Origin: Rhodocyclaceae bacterium
GTDB taxonomy: Bacteria; Pseudomonadota; Gammaproteobacteria; Burkholderiales; Rhodocyclaceae
Direction of reading: 5' to 3'
Assembly (NCBI GenBank): GCA_016704145.1
Contig: JADJAS010000007.1
Location: 124,001 to 188,000, forward strand
Length of the DNA stretch: 64,000 nucleotides
Made by a program: the position numbers and the translations under genes
Shown here: one piece after another, positions 17,095 through 24,814 of the stretch
How positions within the stretch are numbered: the stretch's first letter is position 1
Layout of the letters: every line of letters begins with the position of its first letter
Notes under the pieces: model-generated
The model's input: the letters and a program-made list of their open reading frames with translations, nothing else
Told to the model about the DNA's origin: nothing
The model's database searches: none

Positions 17095-17615
17095 TATCGC
17101 GAACACCAGTTGCTGCCGCCGTCGTCGTTCAGGTAGCCGGCCTGGCTTTCACGCAGCGACATGGTTGATCGCACCGTGCGCCGCGAGGCGTCGAACAGCA
17201 CGAAGAATCGCGCGAGTTGATTCCAATCGTCGCAGTAACGCCAGCCCCAGACCAGTTCGTCGCGCAACGAGTAATGGCTCGTCCATCCGGCCACCGGCGG
17301 ACCGAGCACGCGCAACACTTCCTCGGTGTTCATGCCCGCCGTGATCTTCGCGAAGGTGGACATGACCATGACGTCTTCGATGCGCACCAGCCGCCCATCG
17401 GGCGCAATGTCGACCATGAAGGTCGCCACCCCCATCGGGCCCCGCGGGTAGGCCAACCGGCGGGAGCCATCCGGGTCGCTCCACTGCGTCGCCGGCGGCC
17501 CCATGGTGGCCAGCACCTGCTCGAGCGTGGCTTGGCCCGGCGTCAAGCCACCGCCCCGATAACCCGCGCATGCCGCGAGCGAGCCGAGGAGAACAAGTGC
17601 GAGCATTCGCCTCAT
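17094..17615 (-). CDS. small lipoprotein with BamE/SmpA-like fold
   Basis: A 173-residue predicted lipoprotein with signal MRRMLALVLLGSLAAC, lipobox Cys at residue 16. It holds two copies of a BamE-like pattern (LTPGQATLEQVLATMGPP and ITAGMNTEEVLRVLGPP), each followed by W, aromatic and charged residues. That pattern is typical of SmpA/OmlA domains, but this is not BamE itself. ATG at 17615 is used because longer starts add a non-signal leader. Function in the envelope is unknown. It overlaps the phosphatase start by one base. Confidence 0.75.
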   Translation of the reverse strand: MRRMLALVLLGSLAACAGYRGGGLTPGQATLEQVLATMGPPATQWSDPDGSRRLAYPRGPMGVATFMVDIAPDGRLVRIEDVMVMSTFAKITAGMNTEEVLRVLGPPVAGWTSHYSLRDELVWGWRYCDDWNQLARFFVLFDASRRTVRSTMSLRESQAGYLNDDGGSNWCSR

Positions 17616-17631
17616 GGCAAGCACTGCCGTG

Positions 17632-18216
17632 TTACTTGCCGCGCCTGGCCCGTTGAAGGTCCCGGGCGCTCTGATCGGCCGGCTTGAGGCCCTGGCAGTC
17701 GGCGCCAAGGTACTTCATTTGCGATTCCATCTGCATGGAATGTCGGCCATCGCGCCCGGCGGTGGTCATGTCCATCTTGCCTGCCACGGTGTCGCCGGCG
17801 AACACGCTCTCACCCTTGCCGGTCATGGTCGTGCCGTGGTCGACGCAGTCGATCTGGTAGGTCATCCTGTTACCGCTGCGACTGACATTGCTCGGCTCGC
17901 ACTTGCTGTCCGCCACCACCACCGGCTGCTCGCGCTCCGCCATCTCCGCGCTGACGCAAATCCGATGAACATTCGGCGCGCTTGCCCCCTGCCTGCCCAT
18001 CATCGCTTCCATCTGTTTTTTCTGGCCGGATGGCATGTTGGCCATCATCTGCTGCATTTGCGCCTGGGCCGCCGCCATCTGCGCCATCATGTCGCGGCCA
18101 TCCATGACGTGCTTGATCGTCCGCATCTCCCATAATCCGGGCTTCATCGCGGTCTGCGCCGCAACCGAAGTGCTGAGCACCGCCATGGCCATCGTGAGTA
18201 CCGTTACCTTGCTCAT
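17632..18216 (-). CDS. DUF3617 family exported protein
   Basis: A 194-residue exported protein with a signal peptide (cleavage near VAA-QT) and the DUF3617 opening MKPGLWEMRT. Two Cys pairs follow (ICVS, SKCE, IDCVD, ADCQG). A Met/Gln-rich stretch around residues 45-70 (MAQMAAAQAQMQQMMANM) is typical of this family. No catalytic residues are known. The start at 18216 is supported by a GGGGCGAG ribosome site. It is transcribed divergently from the pentapeptide-repeat gene across 132 bases. Confidence 0.85.
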   Translation of the reverse strand: MSKVTVLTMAMAVLSTSVAAQTAMKPGLWEMRTIKHVMDGRDMMAQMAAAQAQMQQMMANMPSGQKKQMEAMMGRQGASAPNVHRICVSAEMAEREQPVVVADSKCEPSNVSRSGNRMTYQIDCVDHGTTMTGKGESVFAGDTVAGKMDMTTAGRDGRHSMQMESQMKYLGADCQGLKPADQSARDLQRARRGK

Positions 18217-18348
18217 CTCGCCCCCATCATCCAGATTCGAGCGTTCCGCTCGACGACGCGAGAATATAGCAATCCGGCGGCAAATGCCTTCGCCACGCGC
18301 CGTGAATGTGGCTATCATCGTCACATTCCTTGACCGTCGGGGACCACC

Positions 18349-19140
18349 ATGATCAGCGTCACAAGGAAAGCGGTTGCTCATCTCGTCGCGGCGGCTGGAC
18401 TGCTGGCCGCAACCTCGAATGGCCAAGGCGCCGAGCTTCCGCGTGGCGACTGCCGCAAGCCGGCGGCGGCGACCGACCTGTCCGGCTGCGACCTGACCGG
18501 CGCCAAACTAGCCGGACGCAATCTGCGCGGCGCGCGCTTTGTTGGCGCCAAGCTGGAGAACGCCGATCTGCGCAAGTCATCGCTCGAGGACGCCGACTTC
18601 CGTGAAGCCAACGCCAAGTGGGCGAACTTCACGGGCGCACGCCTGAACCGGGCGAACTTCACCAAGGCCGACCTGTTTCACGCCACCTTCGACGATGCCG
18701 ATATCTCCGACGCAAAGCTCAACGAGGCCTATCTGTTCGGCTCGAACTTCATCAACACCGTCGCCCGGCGCGCCAATTTCGAGGGCGCCAACCTGAAGGA
18801 CATCCTGATGGAGGGCATCGATCTTTCCAGCGGCTCAATCAAGGGCTGCTATGCTTTTCGAGGCGTATTCTCGGGAGCGAAGCTGACGAGCGCCGATCTG
18901 TCGGGGGCCGATCTGACTGGTGCGGCCGGCGAAAATGTGGACTTTACCGGCGCCCGTCTTGTCGGAACCAAGCTCCTGGGTGCCACGCTGCGCCATGCCG
19001 TCTTCGCCGACGCCGACATGCACGGTGCCGACTTGGCCAACGCCGATGTTTGGAACGCCAACTTCGATCGGGCGCAGAACCGCTCCGACTCGGTGCAGGA
19101 GGCGTTAATCGAGCCTTTTGTCGTCCGCGAGCGGCGGTAA
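18349..19140 (+). CDS. exported pentapeptide-repeat protein
   Basis: A 263-residue protein with a signal peptide (residues 1-28). About 35 pentapeptide repeats A(D/N)(L/F)XX follow, interrupted near residues 130-165 by less regular repeats with FGSNF and CYAF. The repeats form a four-sided beta-helix, usually a protein-interaction scaffold. Export to the periplasm is less common for this fold than a cytosolic place. The function is unknown. The last 36 bases overlap, tail to tail, with the end of the CtaA-like gene on the other strand. Confidence 0.85.
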   Translation: MISVTRKAVAHLVAAAGLLAATSNGQGAELPRGDCRKPAAATDLSGCDLTGAKLAGRNLRGARFVGAKLENADLRKSSLEDADFREANAKWANFTGARLNRANFTKADLFHATFDDADISDAKLNEAYLFGSNFINTVARRANFEGANLKDILMEGIDLSSGSIKGCYAFRGVFSGAKLTSADLSGADLTGAAGENVDFTGARLVGTKLLGATLRHAVFADADMHGADLANADVWNANFDRAQNRSDSVQEALIEPFVVRERR

Positions 19141-19953
19141 TCCCTGGGTGCCGGATTCTCTCGACAACTGCCATGTCACCGCAAGCAACATGGCTGCCGT
19201 CAGGTTGTGGGCAACCGCGATCAGTAGCGGTAAGTCACCGATGACAAGCAGCAGCCCCAACGCCATTTCGATGGCCAGCAACGCCAGCAATGCGTGCGCC
19301 AGGCGTGCTGGCGAACGCCGCCAGGCAGCATGGCCGAGCATCGCGAACGCCAGCAGGGCCAAACCACGATGAAACCAGTGCAGCGCCTGGCCGGCCACGC
19401 TTGAATCCACCGCCGAGTGACTAGCGCCGATCCACGCTCCGAGCATCACCGCGGCCAACAGGACGGTGGCGCCCATCACCACCGGAAACGAACGGTGTCG
19501 CCGTGGAACAGCGTCGTGGCCCACGCTTGCCACCGTCACGATATGCCAGGAAATCGGCACCAAGAGCAGTCCACCGAGCAAGTTGACAAGATTCACGGTG
19601 GCATTGCGAGGATCATGGCTCCACGCGCCCACTGCCGCGAGCAAGAACATGAGGCCAAGCAAGACGAATACCGGCCGTGCCCAGGCAGGCCGAGGCCGCG
19701 ACTTCCATGCCAGCCAGGCCAGATGGATGGTGATCAGCAGCGCCAAGGTAGCCGCGAGACGATGAATGCCCCGAGCGATGGCTGGTGGCCGATAATCGCC
19801 GAAGAACAGTTTCCGTCCATAGCAGATCGGCCATTCCTCGCAACCGAGACCCGCGCCATGCAGCCGCAACCAAGCGGAAACCGCCAACACCGCAAGGGTC
19901 AGCCCTGCCAATATGGCGGCTTCCCGCCGGATAAAGGAATTTCCTGGCGTCAC
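19105..19953 (-). CDS. second CtaA/COX15-like membrane protein
   Basis: A 282-residue membrane protein with eight predicted helices and the heme A synthase pattern. It has a Cys-containing loop GLGCEEWPICYG after helix 1, histidines in GIHRLAATLALL and WFHRGLALLAF, and a C-terminal VAHNLTAAMLL helix. It starts with GTG at 19953, overlapping the ctaA stop by 4 bases (GTGA), so the two are made together. The loop matches the Bacillus-type CtaA motif rather than the mitochondrial type of its neighbour. It may be a partner or a paralogue with another role in heme modification. Confidence 0.75.
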   Translation of the reverse strand: MTPGNSFIRREAAILAGLTLAVLAVSAWLRLHGAGLGCEEWPICYGRKLFFGDYRPPAIARGIHRLAATLALLITIHLAWLAWKSRPRPAWARPVFVLLGLMFLLAAVGAWSHDPRNATVNLVNLLGGLLLVPISWHIVTVASVGHDAVPRRHRSFPVVMGATVLLAAVMLGAWIGASHSAVDSSVAGQALHWFHRGLALLAFAMLGHAAWRRSPARLAHALLALLAIEMALGLLLVIGDLPLLIAVAHNLTAAMLLAVTWQLSRESGTQGLPPLADDKRLD

Positions 19954-20993
19954 GCCAACGCTGGTGCGACGCGCAACTCGTGGTTTAGCCAGAGCAAAAC
20001 ACCGAACACGACCATCGAACCGCCTTGATGCGCGGCGCCCAGTGCCACCGGCACGGCCAAGAGTAATGTTGCGATGCCAAGCGCGATCTGCGCGGCAAGC
20101 GCCAGGATGAGGAGATTGGCGACCAGGCGGGCCCTGGGCGATGCGGCTGAACAGGCCTGGATTCCCCGCCAGAACCAGGGCACCAGGAACACCAGCGCCC
20201 ATGCGCCAAGCCGATGATCGAATTGAACCGTTGCCATGTTGTTGAAGAAGTTGAGGTACCAGGGATCGATGATGAGAATTTCCGGTGGCACGACATGGCC
20301 ATTCATCAGTGGGAACGTGTTGTATGCCTTACCGGCCCGGATACCCGCCACAAAGCCGCCGGTGACGATCATGTAGAAGACGAGGACCAGCAGCCAGAGA
20401 CCCGCGCGCCGCAGGCCAGCAAGCGTCGCGTCGACAGTTTGCCGGGTCCGTTCGGCGAGCAGGCCCAACGCGACCCATACCATCGCGGCAAAAATCAGGA
20501 ATGCCAAGGACAGGTGAGCCGTCAACCGATACTGACTGACTCGCGGGTCGTCTACCAGGCCGCTCTTGACCATGTACCAGCCCATGGCGCCTTGAAGCCC
20601 CCCCAGGATGAAGATGCCGACCAATTTGGGCGTCAGGGATCGATCGACCTTGCCCTTCCAAACGAAATAGAGGAACGGCAAGAGGAACACCAAGCCAATG
20701 GTGCGTCCCAACACACGATGCCAGTACTCCCACCAGAAAATCCCCTTGAACTCCTCGATGTCCATTTGATGGTTGACTTTCTGGTACTCGGGCGTTTTCT
20801 TGTACTTTTCGAAAGTTTCCTGCCACTCGACCTGATTCAGGGGCGGAAGCGTGCCGACGATCGGCTGCCATTCGACGATCGATAGTCCCGAATGCGTAAG
20901 GCGGGTAACACCGCCAACGACCAGCGTCGCGAAAACCATCAGGCTGCAAATGAACAGCCATAGGGCGATGTGGCGACGGGGGTGGGCATCCAT
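19950..20993 (-). CDS. ctaA: heme A synthase, COX15 type
   Basis: A 347-residue inner-membrane enzyme that oxidises the C8 methyl of heme O to give heme A. Diagnostic segments are GGVTRLTHSGLSIVEWQP near the N-terminus, FKGIFWWEYWHRVLGR, VQFDHRLGAW and LGAAHQGG, giving the four heme-ligating histidines. These are the COX15 (type 2) features found in proteobacteria and mitochondria. ATG at 20993 (MDAHPRRH) is chosen over one nine codons upstream. It faces the heme-copper operon across a 331-base regulatory region. Confidence 0.9.
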   Translation of the reverse strand: MDAHPRRHIALWLFICSLMVFATLVVGGVTRLTHSGLSIVEWQPIVGTLPPLNQVEWQETFEKYKKTPEYQKVNHQMDIEEFKGIFWWEYWHRVLGRTIGLVFLLPFLYFVWKGKVDRSLTPKLVGIFILGGLQGAMGWYMVKSGLVDDPRVSQYRLTAHLSLAFLIFAAMVWVALGLLAERTRQTVDATLAGLRRAGLWLLVLVFYMIVTGGFVAGIRAGKAYNTFPLMNGHVVPPEILIIDPWYLNFFNNMATVQFDHRLGAWALVFLVPWFWRGIQACSAASPRARLVANLLILALAAQIALGIATLLLAVPVALGAAHQGGSMVVFGVLLWLNHELRVAPALA

Positions 20994-21080
20994 GAGCAAC
21001 GGCTTTCCGGAAAAATCCAAGGCAACTGTTTCGGCAACCAGACGATATCGCGAACCAACAAAGAGGCGGGAGAATTATAT

Positions 21081-21095
21081 GCGACCGCTTGTCGC
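21081..21095. promoter_or_regulatory. RegA/PrrA/RoxR-like box 1
   Basis: GCGAC-CGCTT-GTCGC is a perfect 5-bp dyad with a 5-base spacer. It fits the GCGGC-Nx-GNCGC type of site described for the redox response regulators RegA/PrrA/ActR, which control oxidase and hydrogenase genes. Binding is inferred. Confidence 0.5.
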
Positions 21096-21116
21096 GGCAG
21101 ACAGATGGGTTAACAT

Positions 21117-21131
21117 GCGGCCACTTGTCGC
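21117..21131. promoter_or_regulatory. RegA/PrrA/RoxR-like box 2
   Basis: GCGGC-CACTT-GTCGC is a near-copy of box 1, exactly 36 bases downstream and in the same orientation. Repetition with fixed spacing supports a regulatory role over chance. Confidence 0.5.
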
Positions 21132-21324
21132 AGGCAGGTAGTTAAGTCTGTGCTGATATTGGCGTTTCTTAACCCAGATCAATTGTCGGCATCCTGCACA
21201 CCGGGTACCATCCCGGGCGTTTAAGCCGGAAAATCCGTTCCAAGCATTCTCCGGCCATTGAACAGCGATCGTCGGTGCGCGACGAGTGCTGACGTTGATT
21301 GTTAACCGATGGAGGATATTGGGT

Positions 21325-21468
21325 ATGGCTGACAAAGAAGAAGTGCCGTTGATGCAGCGGATACTGGACAATCATTTCCTGCTGTTGGCGCTCGGTGTGG
21401 TGGTGCCCACGGTCCTTTACACGCTGTGGGGAATCATTGACATCGTCAGTATTCCCCTCGCCAAGTAA
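21325..21468 (+). CDS. 47-residue single-helix subunit of the heme-copper enzyme
   Basis: A very small membrane protein: a short polar N-terminus (MADKEEVPLMQ) and one helix (about residues 15-40, HFLLLALGVVVPTVLYTLWG). A strong GGAGG site lies 9 bases upstream of the ATG. It is the first gene of the operon, 27 bases before subunit II. Small single-helix subunits of this kind (subunit IIa in Thermus ba3) pair with B-family heme-copper enzymes, so a structural role there is the best guess. Confidence 0.75.
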   Translation: MADKEEVPLMQRILDNHFLLLALGVVVPTVLYTLWGIIDIVSIPLAK

Positions 21469-21495
21469 CCGATCCGTCATACAGGGAGAAAGTAA

Positions 21496-22035
21496 ATGAG
21501 CGCAATCCTGCCGCCCGCAGACCGGCTCTGGTGGAAGCAGTCCATCGACAAAACCGAGTGGATGTGGATTTTTCTGGCATTCACTTGGGCCATGATCATG
21601 TTCTTCATGATGATTTACTGGCACATCAACGGCAAGCAGAACCTTTCCAACGAGGTTTACAAGACGACGCCGGAAGCTTTTGCAGCAAAGGCGGAAAAGT
21701 TCATCGCCGCCAATACCGTCCGTACCGAAACCGAGCAGAACATCCCGGTTGTCAAAGTTCCAGAAGGTGGCGATGGCTATTTGGTCGCCAGCCTCTGGAA
21801 ATGGTCGCCCATCCTGGAACTCGAGAAGGGCAAGACCTACAAGATTCATCTATCCTCGATGGATTACCAGCACGGATTTTCCTTGCAGCCGGTTAACATC
21901 AACATCCAGGTTCTGCCGGGTTATGAGCACGTCGTCAAGATGACACCGACGCAGTCCGGCACCTACGCGATCGTCTGTAACGAATATTGCGGCATCGGCC
22001 ATCACACGATGCTTGGCCGCATCTATGTGAAATAA
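21496..22035 (+). CDS. heme-copper enzyme subunit II with CuA site
   Basis: A 179-residue protein with one N-terminal membrane helix (about residues 20-42) and a periplasmic cupredoxin domain. All CuA ligands are present: H126, then C161, C165, H169 and M172 in CNEYCGIGHHTM. It takes electrons from a c-type cytochrome and passes them to subunit I. The short, single-helix form is typical of B-family (ba3-type) enzymes. It could equally serve as the CuA subunit of an sNOR-type nitric oxide reductase. Confidence 0.88.
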   Translation: MSAILPPADRLWWKQSIDKTEWMWIFLAFTWAMIMFFMMIYWHINGKQNLSNEVYKTTPEAFAAKAEKFIAANTVRTETEQNIPVVKVPEGGDGYLVASLWKWSPILELEKGKTYKIHLSSMDYQHGFSLQPVNINIQVLPGYEHVVKMTPTQSGTYAIVCNEYCGIGHHTMLGRIYVK

Positions 22036-22048
22036 GGGGAACACACAG

Positions 22049-23749
22049 ATGGCAACCACTTACCGTACCTGCCCGCGCACCGGGCTGCAATTCGATACCG
22101 AGGCCGAGAAGCTGATGCGCTGGAATGCCGTGGCTGGCGTTCTTGCCCTGCTGGTTGGCGGCATCATGGCGCTCGGCGTCATCCTCACTCGCTGGCCGGC
22201 GATCAAGCTGCTACCACCCGACTGGTTCTACCTGGTACTGACGGCGCATGGCGTCGACATGCTGCTGGTCTGGATCATATTCTTCGAAATGGCGGTTCTG
22301 TACTTCGCCTCGTCCACATTGTTGCGTTGCCGCCTCGCCACGCCGAAGATTGCCTGGCTTGGCTTCTGGCTGATGGCGATTGGCGCGGTGATCGGCAACT
22401 ATGCGGTTCTGGCCGGTGAATCGAGCGTCATGTTCACGTCCTACGTGCCGATGCAGGCTTCCCCCTGGTTCTACCTTGGGCTGATTCTGTTCGCCGTCGG
22501 CGCATTGATTGGCTGCTTCGTGTTCCTCGGTACCTTGGTCGTGGCCAAAAAGGAAAGAACCTACGAAGGCTCGATTCCGCTGGTGACGTTCGGCGCCCTC
22601 ACGGCCTGCATCATCGCCGTCTTCACCATCCTTACCGGCGCCGGCATTCTGGTCCCCACGTTGTTCTGGTCGATGGGTCTGATCAAGGAAATCGATCCGC
22701 AGCTGTATCGCATGGTCTGGTGGGGCTTGGGGCATTCGTCGCAGCAGATCAACGTCTCGGCCCATGTGTCGATCTGGTATCTGATCGCGGCGGTGGTGTT
22801 TGGCGCGAAGCCGCTGTCGGAGAAAGTCTCCCGCTTTGCTTTCTTCCTGTATATCCTCTTCCTGCAACTGGCTAGCGCCCACCACCTGCTGTCCGATCCT
22901 GGCATGAGCGCGGAGTGGAAAGTTCTCAATACTTCCTACTTCATGTATTTCGCGGTACTGGCATCGATGATCCATGGCTTCACGGTTCCCGGCGCCATCG
23001 AGGCTGCGCAGCGCAAGAAGGGCTACACCAACGGCCTGTTCGAGTGGCTGCGCAAGGCTCCCTGGGGCAACCCGATATTCTCCGGCATGTTCCTGTCCCT
23101 GGTGAACTTCGGCTTCCTCGGCGGCATTTCCGGAGTCGTGCTGGGTACCGAGCAGTTGAACATGCTGATGCACAACACCTTCTATGTGCCGGGCCACTTC
23201 CACGCAACAGTCGTTTCGGGAACTACCCTCGCCTTCATGGCCGTGACCTATCTGCTGGTTCCGACGCTGTTCAAACGCGAAATGATCTCGCCGGGGCTCT
23301 GCAAGATCCAGCCTTATCTGTTCGGCCTCAGCATGGCCGTCCTGACGCTGGTGATGATGGGTGCGGGAACACTTGGCGTCTCGCGCCGGCACTGGGACAT
23401 GGCGTTCTCGGGCGCGCCGTTCCAGTACGAGTGGCCGGGCGCTGCCCACCTGATGATGAGCCTCACCGGTATCTTCGGCGTTCTGGCTATCATCGGTGGC
23501 GCGCTGTGGATCTGGCTGGTCGTCGGTTCGCTGCTGTGGGGCAAGAAGCTGGATGAAGGAAAGCTCAGCGACAAGCCGGTGCCACACGCGCCCTTGGACA
23601 GTGTCGCCGCCAGTGCCTCGCATACTGGCAGTGCCGAGCATGTCGCGGTGCCGGGTACCGTGGTCCTGGCAATGCTGCTGCTGGTTTCCTTTGTGCTCTA
23701 CTACTTCGTGAACTGGAAGTACCTGTCCGAAGTGTGGGCTTTGAGTTGA
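22049..23749 (+). CDS. B-family heme-copper subunit I, possible nitric oxide reductase
   Basis: The 566-residue catalytic subunit. Heme ligands are H67 (TAHGVDM), H383 and H385 (VPGHFHATV). CuB ligands are H229 (WWGLGHSSQQINV) and H278-H279 (SAHHLLSDPG). The HHLLSDPG and HNTFYVPGHFH segments mark the B family (ba3-like). The tyrosine normally four residues after the first CuB His (HPxVY), which is cross-linked and needed for O2 reduction, is glutamine here (Q233). Loss of this Tyr is a mark of NO-reductase branches of the superfamily (eNOR/sNOR, family knowledge). Automated annotation would call this a cytochrome c oxidase. Neighbouring nos genes favour NO reduction; the assignment is inferred. 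Confidence 0.8.
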   Translation: MATTYRTCPRTGLQFDTEAEKLMRWNAVAGVLALLVGGIMALGVILTRWPAIKLLPPDWFYLVLTAHGVDMLLVWIIFFEMAVLYFASSTLLRCRLATPKIAWLGFWLMAIGAVIGNYAVLAGESSVMFTSYVPMQASPWFYLGLILFAVGALIGCFVFLGTLVVAKKERTYEGSIPLVTFGALTACIIAVFTILTGAGILVPTLFWSMGLIKEIDPQLYRMVWWGLGHSSQQINVSAHVSIWYLIAAVVFGAKPLSEKVSRFAFFLYILFLQLASAHHLLSDPGMSAEWKVLNTSYFMYFAVLASMIHGFTVPGAIEAAQRKKGYTNGLFEWLRKAPWGNPIFSGMFLSLVNFGFLGGISGVVLGTEQLNMLMHNTFYVPGHFHATVVSGTTLAFMAVTYLLVPTLFKREMISPGLCKIQPYLFGLSMAVLTLVMMGAGTLGVSRRHWDMAFSGAPFQYEWPGAAHLMMSLTGIFGVLAIIGGALWIWLVVGSLLWGKKLDEGKLSDKPVPHAPLDSVAASASHTGSAEHVAVPGTVVLAMLLLVSFVLYYFVNWKYLSEVWALS

Positions 23750-23764
23750 TGCGTGCATAATTTT

Positions 23765-23801
23765 CCCCGCGCCGACGTCGTTCCGGATGTGCGGCGCGGG
23801 G
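23765..23801. repeat. GC-rich hairpin after subunit I
   Basis: Arms CCCCGCGCCG (23765-23774) and CGGCGCGGGG (23792-23801) pair perfectly around a 17-base loop, in the 145-base gap before ctaB. There is no T-run after it on either strand. It may stabilise or end the short subunit transcript while allowing readthrough to ctaB. Confidence 0.55.
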
Positions 23802-23894
23802 AGACTGCTTCAATCGGACTTGAGAATCAGGTTCGATTCAAGCAGATTGCTGATGTTCGCGACTGGAAATAGCAAAGCCCATTGCCCCCATCCC

Positions 23895-24794
23895 ATGGAA
23901 TCGACACTGCCCGACTTGTCACCCAAAACATCGTCCCGCTTGTCTCTGCGGGCCATTCTTGGGGTATTCAAGCTCCGCATCGGTGTCGTGATCACGTTCA
24001 CGGCGCTTGCAGGTTTGGCGGTCGCCGACGGGCCAGGGCTGACTCCTTTGCAACTGCTGGTGCTAACGCTCGCTGTTCTGCTCTCTTCGGCAAGCGCTGG
24101 CGCCTTCAACCAGTACTACGAACATGACATTGATCCGTTGATGTCGCGTACTCGCAAGCGCGTCTTCGCCACTGGCGAGGTCGCTCACGGTCCGATCTGG
24201 CTCGTCGTGATCGTCGGGCTGATGGCCTTGTCAGTAGTGGCCGCCTGGCTGGCCCTCAATGCGTGGTCAGCCTTGTTCGTTTTCCTTGGCGCCTTCTTCT
24301 ACGCCGTTGTTTACACGGTCTGGCTGAAACGGCGCACCTGGCTAAATATTGTCTTTGGCGGCTTGGCGGGCAGTTGGGCAGTTCTCGCCGGCGCTACGGC
24401 AGCGACTCCCGATGTCGGAGCATTGCCTCTGGCTCTGGCCTTCGTGTTGTTCCTCTGGACGCCCCCCCATTTCTGGAGCTTGGCGATTGCATTCCGCGAA
24501 GACTATGCTGCCGCCAAGGTACCGATGTTGCCGGTAGTCGTTGGCGACCGGCGGGCAGCCCAAACCGTCTTTGCCAGTACCGTTGCCCTTGTCGCGGCAT
24601 CCTTGCTGCCAGCAATGTTCGGCTTGGGCCTGATCTATCTTGCCGGCGCGTCCATTGGTGGCATCTGGTTTATCCGCAAGGCATGGATCCTGTCGCGCAA
24701 TCCGACTCGAGCAACCGCAATGAGCTGCTTCCATGCGTCGCTGGCACAATTGACGCTGGTGCTGACCGCCGCCATCATCGACGCCCGCTTCTAG
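23895..24794 (+). CDS. ctaB: protoheme IX farnesyltransferase (heme O synthase)
   Basis: A 299-residue inner-membrane UbiA-family enzyme that adds a farnesyl chain to heme B to make heme O, the substrate of CtaA. Diagnostic parts are FKLRIGVVITFTALAG, the first motif NQYYEHDIDPLMSRTRKR and the second SLAIAFREDYAAAKVPMLP. ATG at 23895 gives the usual length; ATG at 23853 is possible. Presence of both ctaB and ctaA implies the neighbouring enzyme uses heme A or O. Confidence 0.92.
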   Translation: MESTLPDLSPKTSSRLSLRAILGVFKLRIGVVITFTALAGLAVADGPGLTPLQLLVLTLAVLLSSASAGAFNQYYEHDIDPLMSRTRKRVFATGEVAHGPIWLVVIVGLMALSVVAAWLALNAWSALFVFLGAFFYAVVYTVWLKRRTWLNIVFGGLAGSWAVLAGATAATPDVGALPLALAFVLFLWTPPHFWSLAIAFREDYAAAKVPMLPVVVGDRRAAQTVFASTVALVAASLLPAMFGLGLIYLAGASIGGIWFIRKAWILSRNPTRATAMSCFHASLAQLTLVLTAAIIDARF

Positions 24795-24814
24795 GCGCAA
24801 GACAGGCCTGTCCG

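Larger units (their letters stand above)
20994..21324. promoter_or_regulatory. divergent regulatory region between ctaA and the heme-copper operon
   Basis: No gene longer than a few codons can be supported in these 331 bases. The region holds a 36-base tandem imperfect repeat (from 21079 and 21115) with two dyad boxes, a further 5-5-5 dyad at 21270-21284, and a GGGTTAA / TTAACCC pair about 60 bases apart. A GGAGG ribosome site at 21311-21315 serves the first gene of the operon. It is the likely promoter zone for both directions. Confidence 0.6.

Noticed and set aside
21286..21324. An upstream start that would lengthen the 47-residue peptide
   Set aside because: The extra residues are encoded before the GGAGG site, which is well placed for the ATG at 21325.
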